Assembly (NCBI GenBank): GCA_037447655.1
Contig: JBBHKE010002614.1
Coordinates: 67,713 to 129,730, forward strand
From: Zygnema cylindricum
Lineage: Eukaryota; Streptophyta; Zygnematophyceae; Zygnematales; Zygnemataceae
DNA length: 62,018 nucleotides
Reading direction: 5' to 3'
The notes beneath the pieces were generated by a model that worked only from the letters and a program-made list of their open reading frames with translations, was not told where the DNA came from and searched no databases. Positions 56,245 through 62,018 of this stretch are shown here, piece by piece; the first letter of the stretch is position 1, and each line of letters opens with the position of its first letter. Both the position numbers and the translations under genes were made by a program.

Positions 56245-57422
56245 CACCGCGAATCGTTATTACTTATTAGCGTCAAGGTGTTTTTCGCCACTTAAAACAT
56301 CTTTTCTCCGTACACACTTGTTGGATTTTCAATTTGAAACCGCCAATGGGAAGCTGAGAATCTTACCTTTCAATCGCAACCGTCAGATCTATAATCCGAC
56401 AAGTGTGTACGGAGAAAAGATGATTTAAGCGGCGAAAAAATATTAACACTAAGGGTACGTCCCCATGTAATCGGTACTTTGATAAAGTATTTTGGACTGT
56501 AGTAAGGATTCTCCGTACTACTTTGAAGAGCGTCCCTATGTGCGAAAATGAAATCGGAACTTTGGAATGTGACGGTTGTAGACGTAGGTACAACTTGTGA
56601 CGATTGAAGTCGACTACGAAACTTCCGACGATTGGTGACGCCAACAAAAACAGCGACAGTTGTAGACGTCTAGATTTTTGTGAAATCGTAGATGTTTAGG
56701 GTTTGGTGATATTGTGACGTCACGCTCACTTATGACAACGTCAACGTCACTGATTCAATAACTTTCTGCCATGGTTTTCCGATTTCGTTTTTTCTACTTT
56801 TCTCGCTCGACTTGCCATTAAAAAAAAACCTAAAAATTGTCAAAAATAATATTTTTAAAATATCTTTCATTTTATACCAATATTGTCGTCTCTCATTCTA
56901 AACAGTGTGAGATAAAAGCGATGGTGTGAGAGGGAGAGGGGAGAGGCGACGACGGCGCAAAATTTTGCAAAGGACCCCATAAATGAAAGTGAAGGTTGGA
57001 GACCCCTGCAGATTTTTTTCCGTACATGCGCGTGACGGCACGGAGAAATATAGCGAGGACTCTCCCTCGTCCTAAAATTTTCACACTCTTGTGGAGCGTC
57101 CATGGGTCATTTTTCATTCACTGTTTGGGCGGTACTTGAACTAAAATCACCCCCTGAGGTGATTTTGGATGAAGTTTTTTTTTTGGGCTGGATTCTCTTG
57201 CCCGGGGGTCGAAAACGGGGAAAACGCCAAAAATGCGTTCACATGACGACAAATACGCCGTACATCCAAAGTATGAATTGACGTTTACTTTACTTTGGTA
57301 AAAATGATTTTCTCGTACGGCTAAAGTTTTTGTCAAAGTTCCCTGAATTTTTGGGGCAAAAAAGACAGAGAAAAGTAGATACTTTAATACATGGGGACGT
57401 ACCCTAATAGCGATACACGGTG
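56245..57422. mobile_element. TA-flanked MITE split by a PIF/Harbinger-like insertion
   Basis: Left end CACCGCGAATCGTTATTAC and right end TAATAGCGATACACGGTG, with TA at 56243-56244 and 57423-57424. Net length without the insertion is about 223 bp, the same size and interior as the 29407-29623 element. Confidence 0.88.
56453..57404 (-). mobile_element. PIF/Harbinger-like element, 952 bp, TAA target duplication
   Basis: TIRs GGGTACGTCCCCATGTA and TACATGGGGACGTACCC, with TAA at 56450-56452 and 57405-57407. It is homologous to 36957-37904 in opposite orientation. Because the host MITE is recognisable on both sides, the insertion site and duplication are unambiguous. Confidence 0.92.
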
Positions 57423-57434
57423 TACTGTACTGTA

Positions 57435-57635
57435 CACCTTTGAATCGTTATTAGCGTATAGAAATTATTAGTGTACAAGAAAAAATTAGCGTCATTCATT
57501 CTAATTTAGTGCCAGGAGACGTGGCAGATTATGGTCCACGCCCTTAAATAGTGTAATTTATTATATTTAAGGTATCGATGTCAAAATTTTGGGGTGCCGA
57601 TATAGCGTACATAGGGCTAATAACGATTCACGGTG
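57435..57635. mobile_element. TA-flanked MITE, 201 bp
   Basis: CACCTTTGAATCGTTATTAG on the left, CTAATAACGATTCACGGTG on the right, TA on both sides. Confidence 0.8.
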
Positions 57636-57819
57636 TACTGTACAGCTGTAGCTTTTTTACAGTGCGTATATTGTGAGCCTAAGCTTGTTATTTTGGTGCG
57701 GATTTGTTGCGGATTTGGTGCGTTTTTTCGTGCATGCTGGTTTTTAGTGCGCACGGTTAACTCTTTTTGTATTTGGAAACGACACATTTGAATTTTGAAG
57801 AGAGACTCTTTGAACCATA

Positions 57820-58324
57820 CACCGTGAATCGCTATTAGCGTGTTGGTCGCTAATTGAGGTACCCTGTTTTTTTTGGGCAAATTCTCAAATAGAATTAGAC
57901 ATTCTAAATGTTCCTACACGTTATTTGAGGTGTTCCATAAAATAGGATTCATGACTATAATATAGTGCCATCGTAAATAGTGTGGTGTACGGTCTGTCAG
58001 AGCCATATAGTAGAAAAGTACAGAAAAGATATTCACGCTGTCCCGTAGTCGCGCTAACATGTAATTGCGTAATTTTTTTCCGGCATTCGCGGATGAAAAA
58101 AAAATGCGACGGCGTACGATTTGAACAATTTCGTACATGCACATATTGTAGTGTGGAGATATTCTGCACCGAAATTTTTTTACAAAGCAGTTTGCAAATT
58201 AGAGTGTACGAAAAATTAGAATAAAAATTATTTCCAAAAAAAACGACATTCCCAAATTAGCGTAAATAACGCTAATTGTTTCATTACGGTATCTATTTCA
58301 TTACGCTAATAGCGATTCACGGTG
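57820..58324. mobile_element. TA-flanked MITE, 505 bp, perfect ends
   Basis: CACCGTGAATCGCTATTAGC and GCTAATAGCGATTCACGGTG are exact inverted complements, flanked by TA. The interior is shared with the 541-bp and 23.3-kb relatives (CCAAATTAGCGTAAATAACG type). Confidence 0.9.
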
Positions 58325-58626
58325 TAGTTCAAAAGTAGGTGAAAGTAGGCCCATACAATATGCCTATTGTACGCAAAACATACAATATGACCTTAAGACC
58401 CATATTGTATTCGGACCTATTCGGACCAATTAAAACATTCGGACCAAATATTGGACCAATTAAAACATTTGGACCAAAAATTTTATTTACACCGTCAGAT
58501 TCGGACGATCGGACGGTCGCTGATCAAAGTAGCGATCTAAGAAGATCACATGAAAAGCCCATAATACAACTTACGATAAAGGCGCCGACCAAAGGCCTAC
58601 CATAAAAACGCTACTTTTGAACTATG
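58325..58626 (+). mobile_element. hAT-like element (family 2), short 302-bp derivative
   Basis: TAGTTCAAAAGTAGGTG at the left and CTACTTTTGAACTATG at the right; the interior matches the family 2 elements at 29.9-31.7 kb but is internally deleted. The left CA is lost at the junction with the preceding MITE, so no duplication is visible. Confidence 0.78.
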
Positions 58627-58858
58627 GTTTGAAAGGACGAATTTAGGGAAAACGACAAATGTAGAGAAAACGTTAACTTCAAAGTAAACGTCAAATCCCA
58701 GAAAAACGTCAGTTTAGAGAAAACGACAAATTTGGATAAAATGCCAAAGTACAAGAAAACGACAGAGTTAGAGAAAACGCCTCACCTTAGAAAATAAGAA
58801 AATAAGAAAAACAAAAAAAAACGATCGGAATTTGACAAAACTGAGACGTGAAATCCAG

Positions 58859-58890
<32 letters not shown>

Positions 58891-58947
58891 TGATGGCAAA
58901 AATTTGTTCACTGAGCTACTCGGCAAATACAAAACATTTTTTTTTAG
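58627..58947. repeat. AGAAAACGACAAA-type degenerate repeat
   Basis: Loose ~20-bp units (GAGAAAACGACAAATTTGG) at about 58650-58790, then A-rich DNA with an A30 run. Confidence 0.65.
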
Positions 58948-59023
58948 GGAAAACAAATAGTAAAAATATTTCACCAAAATTTAATTCTCCTACTTTTTCT
59001 GGAGAACCATTTAATACGCCGAG
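58948..59023 (+). CDS. Candidate exon a of a Ser/Asn-rich protein gene
   Basis: Acceptor TTTTTTTTTAG ends at 58947; donor GAG/GTAACC at 59024. 76 bp, encoding KTNSKNISPKFNSPTFSGEP then FNTPR. Phase 2 to 2. Low-complexity composition suggests a disordered segment; no family recognised. Confidence 0.45.
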
Positions 59024-59029
59024 GTAACC

Positions 59030-59818
59030 TTCCCTTCCCCTCCCTCCCACCCCCTCTCTCCATCCCCTGCTCTCCCTCCTCTGCCCTCCCCCTCCCCTGC
59101 TCTCCCTCCCCCTTTCCCCTCCCCTCCTCCCCCTCCCCCCCCCCCGCCTTCCCTCTCCTCTTTTTTTTTTTGCCTCTTTTTTTTTTTTTTTCAGGACAAT
59201 AATGAGTGTAGATCTTTTTTTATTCTATTTTTTCCTTCACATTTTTGGCGAAAGGATATATTTTTTTTTATCAAATGCTAACCTTCTTCTCCCTCCCTCT
59301 CTCCCTCTCCCTCCCTCTCCCCCTCCCTCTCCTTTCCTTCTCCCTCTCCCTCTCCCTCTCTCTCTCCCTCTCCCCTCCCTCCCCTCCCCTCCCCTCCCCC
59401 CTCCCCTCCCCCCTCCCCCCTCCCCTCCCCCCTCCCCCCCTCCCCTCCCCCTTCCCCTCCCCCTCTCTTCTCCTCTCGCCCTCTCTCAACCTCTCTCCCT
59501 CCGTCTCCCTCTCTCTCCCCTCCCTCTCTCCTCTGTCCCGATCCCTCCCTCTCTCTCCCTCTTCCCCCCACTCCCTCCCTCTCCCTCACTCCCCCCCCTC
59601 TTCCCCTCTCCCTCACATCCCCCCCCTCTTCCCCTCTCCCCTTCTCTCTCTCCCTCTTCCCCTCTCTCCTCTTCCCCCCACTCCCTCCCTCTCCCTCACC
59701 TCCCCCCCCTCTTCCCCTCTCCCTCACTCCCCCCCCTCTTCCCCTCTCCCCTTCTCTCTCCCTCTTCCCCTCTCTCCTCTTCCCCTCATCCCTCTCCCTC
59801 TCCCTCTCTCTGTCCCAA
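59030..59818. repeat. CT-rich intron
   Basis: Mostly pyrimidine on the sense strand, ending in a usable acceptor (TCTGTCCCAAG). Long Ser/Leu/Pro frames through it are artefacts. Confidence 0.75.
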
Positions 59819-59819
59819 G

Positions 59820-59837
59820 AGGTGGAGGGAAGCATTG
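59820..59837 (+). CDS. Candidate 18-bp micro-exon b
   Basis: Between acceptor ...CCCAAG and donor GTGAGC; encodes GGGKH with split codons at both sides (phases 1 and 2) that fit exons a and c. Confidence 0.4.
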
Positions 59838-59959
59838 GTGAGCATATCATCATCCATACTTGTAAAAGAAAACCAAATTCTCATTTTTTTCCCCTTTTCT
59901 TCTTTTTATTGTATTTTTTTTTTTTGTTATTATTTTTTTTTTTTTTTTTTTGTGCGCAG

Positions 59960-59999
59960 TTATAATCGAAGGAAAATTTGTTGTCACTCGACGACGCCG
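59960..59999 (+). CDS. Candidate exon c
   Basis: Acceptor TTTTTGTGCGCAG, donor GTAGTT. 40 bp, encoding YNRRKICCHSTTP after a split codon; ends in phase 0. Confidence 0.42.
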
Positions 60000-60074
60000 G
60001 TAGTTTTCGACCCACAAAAGAAAATAAAAATAATATTAAATAAATATGTAAAATATGACTCTTTATTTTCTTCT

Positions 60075-60470
60075 CTTTATTCGACATTTTCGTATATTTA
60101 TATTTTTGTTATTATTGTTGTTGTTTTATTATTGTTATTGTTGTTATTATTGTAAATTTTTTTATCATTGTTATTATTATTGTTATTATATTTATTGTTG
60201 TAATAATTGTAATTTTTGTTATTACTAGTGTTGTTAGTGTTATTATTATCGTTATTATTGATATTATTATTATCGTTATTATTGTTATTCTTATTATCGT
60301 TATTATTGTTGATATTATTATCGTTATTATTGTTATTATTATAATCGTTATTATCGTTATTATCGTTATTATTGTTATTATTTTTTTATGGTTATTATTA
60401 TTATCGTTATTATTATTATCGTTATTATTGATATTATTGTTGTTGTTACTATTACAATACTATTGCTAAA
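60075..60470. repeat. TTATTG/TTATTATCG trinucleotide-rich intron
   Basis: About 400 bp of (TTATTG)n, (TTATCG)n and related units on the plus strand. Confidence 0.92.
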
Positions 60471-60525
60471 TTCTACTTCTTCTTCCGTTTTTCCCTGCGC
60501 CTATCTTTTTTTTTTTCCAAAGCAG

Positions 60526-60720
60526 AATTTTCAAACTTCACAGATTCTCCTCGGCTCAAAAAATAGTTTCCAAAAAAGAAATTCCCAAAGTAGTTTATCT
60601 CAAAAACATTTCTCTCAATGGAACTCTAATAATAATAAAAAATCTCTTTTTTTTCCCCTAAAAAAAAATATCTCTCTCTTTTCCCCTTCATGTTCCTCGA
60701 AAACCCCAAATGAACCCCAC
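60526..60720 (+). CDS. Candidate exon d (right limit uncertain)
   Basis: Acceptor TTTTTTCCAAAGCAG ends at 60525. Phase 0 continues exon c with NFQTSQILLGSKNSFQKRNS then QSSLSQKHFSQWNSNNNKKS. The frame stays open to 61047 through a Pro-rich and a hydrophobic stretch, so the true exon end is unknown. Ser/Asn/Gln-rich composition suggests a disordered regulatory or RNA-associated protein. Confidence 0.42.
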
Positions 60721-61047
60721 TCTCTCCCTCCCTCCCCTCCCCCTCCCTCTCCTCCCCCCCCTCCCGCAACTCCCCCCGAAAACCCTCCAAAAAGGGGTTT
60801 AATTTTAGCGGCATTTATTTCATTGGGGCGCCAAATTTTCCAATTTTTAAATTTGAAAATTGTTAAATTTTTCGGCGTAGTTTTTTTTTCCGGTGCCCTT
60901 TTTTTGGCCTCTCTCCCTCTTTTTTTTTCGTGGTCGAGGGGACGTGATGCCGCCCTTTTTTTGGTCAACCGAACTATTCCAGGTTTTTTATTATTATTAT
61001 TATTATTATTTTATTTGTTTTGTTTTATTGATTTATTTATTTTTTAA

Positions 61048-61658
61048 GGATTAAAAGGAAAAAAAATAGAAAAACAGTGGAGTAATCAAGAAAGTGATTA
61101 AAAAATATGATCAATAAAAAAAATGATTGATACAAAAATGATTATTAAAATACCTGATTAATAAAAAAAAAGGATTAATACTAAGAAAAAGGATTAATAG
61201 TAAAAAAAAAATGGAAAAATAATGAATGAAAGACAAATCTTGCAAGATGATAAAAGAACATGCAATTATTGAAACAAGTTTTGTTTTTTTTTTGCAAAAT
61301 TGTCGGTCAAGTTTTTATTTTTCAAGTTATTTTTTTGAAGATAGTAAATTAAGTTTTGTCTTTTTGTGTTGTTTTCAACTTGTGTATGAATTTCCATTAA
61401 ATAATATTATATATACTATAATTTCATATAAAATCGCCAATAGTTTAATAATATTAAATTATATTTAAACAAATATAACGATCGGAAAACTTGAGGTGTT
61501 TTGTTATAACAAAACAATCTAAAAACATATAAAATTACATAACACTATGTTGTTAAAATGACAACTACATTGTTAAATTAACATCTAAACTTTACAATTA
61601 TGCATTATAATTACAAAATGCTTGTGTTGTAAAAAAAAAAAAATCAATTTTTTATATA

Positions 61659-61701
<43 letters not shown>

Positions 61702-61950
61702 ATGTATGTATTATATTTTAAAACCCAAAAGAAAAACCTCAGAGAAAACCTCAAAAGGAAAAAAACCTCAAGGAGAAAAAACCAACCTCAAAAAAAAAAA
61801 AAAAAAAACACCCCCAAAAAGACCTCAAGAAAAAACCTCAAAAGAAAACCCTACAAAAGAAAACCTCATAAAAGAATAAAAACCTAAAAAAAAAACCCTC
61901 AAAAAAAACCTCTCAAAACAAAAAACCTAAAAAAAAAAATGTTTTACTTT
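61048..61950. other. AT-rich intronic DNA
   Basis: A-rich patches, a TA microsatellite at about 61666-61690 and an AAACCTCAAA-type repeat at 61735-61925. No exon seen. Confidence 0.5.
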
Positions 61951-61954
61951 TTAG

Positions 61955-61998
61955 GGCAAATTAGTGTGGAAAACGCCTCTTTGGATTGGAGGAAACCG
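61955..61998 (+). CDS. Candidate exon e at the window edge
   Basis: Acceptor TTTTACTTTTTAG, donor GTGAGA. 44 bp, encoding QISVENASLDWRKP after two bases of a split codon. Probably the same gene as exons a-d, which would continue past the window. Confidence 0.45.
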
Positions 61999-62018
61999 GT
62001 GAGAGTGAGAGGGCTCTC

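Overview
The window looks like nuclear DNA of a green-lineage eukaryote, most likely a streptophyte alga or an early-diverging plant; the exact organism cannot be named from sequence alone. The reasons are an mTERF-family gene with a plastid/mitochondrial-type leader, interrupted genes with GT-AG introns and T-rich acceptors, plant-style LTR elements primed by initiator tRNA-Met, and a Ty3/gypsy element carrying its own cytosine-5 DNA methyltransferase (a class reported from charophyte algae and dinoflagellates). The window is AT-rich, gene-poor and full of repeats.

Layout. 1-5.8 kb: AT-rich sequence and one intact single-exon mTERF-like gene (3095-3883, minus) next to long GAGAGG-type purine tracts. 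5.9-20.5 kb: a transposon nest. A 726-bp hAT-like MITE with a perfect 8-bp target duplication is followed by a decayed Ty3/gypsy element (PBS, gag, zinc knuckles, protease, RT, RNase H) cut off in its integrase. It abuts a second gypsy element (11791-19622) encoding protease, DNA methyltransferase, RT-RNase H, integrase and a C-terminal PHD finger. That element has a duplicated polypurine tract and a second hAT-like MITE inserted in its pol region.

20.5-39.2 kb: mostly non-coding, with MITEs of four kinds (hAT-like with 8-bp duplications, TA-flanked elements beginning CACCGTGAATCG, PIF/Harbinger-like 950-bp elements, and one 487-bp TIR element), a 67-bp satellite, and a 500-bp miniature LTR element (28400-28899). 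The miniature element has 229-bp LTRs, each containing a complete 71-nt tRNA cloverleaf with A and B boxes, and an internal region of only 42 bp.

39.2-62.0 kb: host genes embedded in simple repeats. A three-exon gene of unknown function lies on the plus strand (about 42.8-45.4 kb), and part of it is duplicated at 40.9-41.6 kb. An R3H/SUZ-type RNA-binding gene lies on the minus strand (49.4 to at least 55.1 kb). A Ser/Asn-rich gene with phase-consistent exons lies on the plus strand (58.9 kb to the window end). Between them at 56.2-58.6 kb is a cluster of nested MITEs.

Recurrent theme: in the host genes, short segments spanning exon-intron junctions occur as tandem decayed copies, beside purine/pyrimidine tracts or minisatellites. 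None of the transposons has a fully intact coding region, so they appear to be relics.
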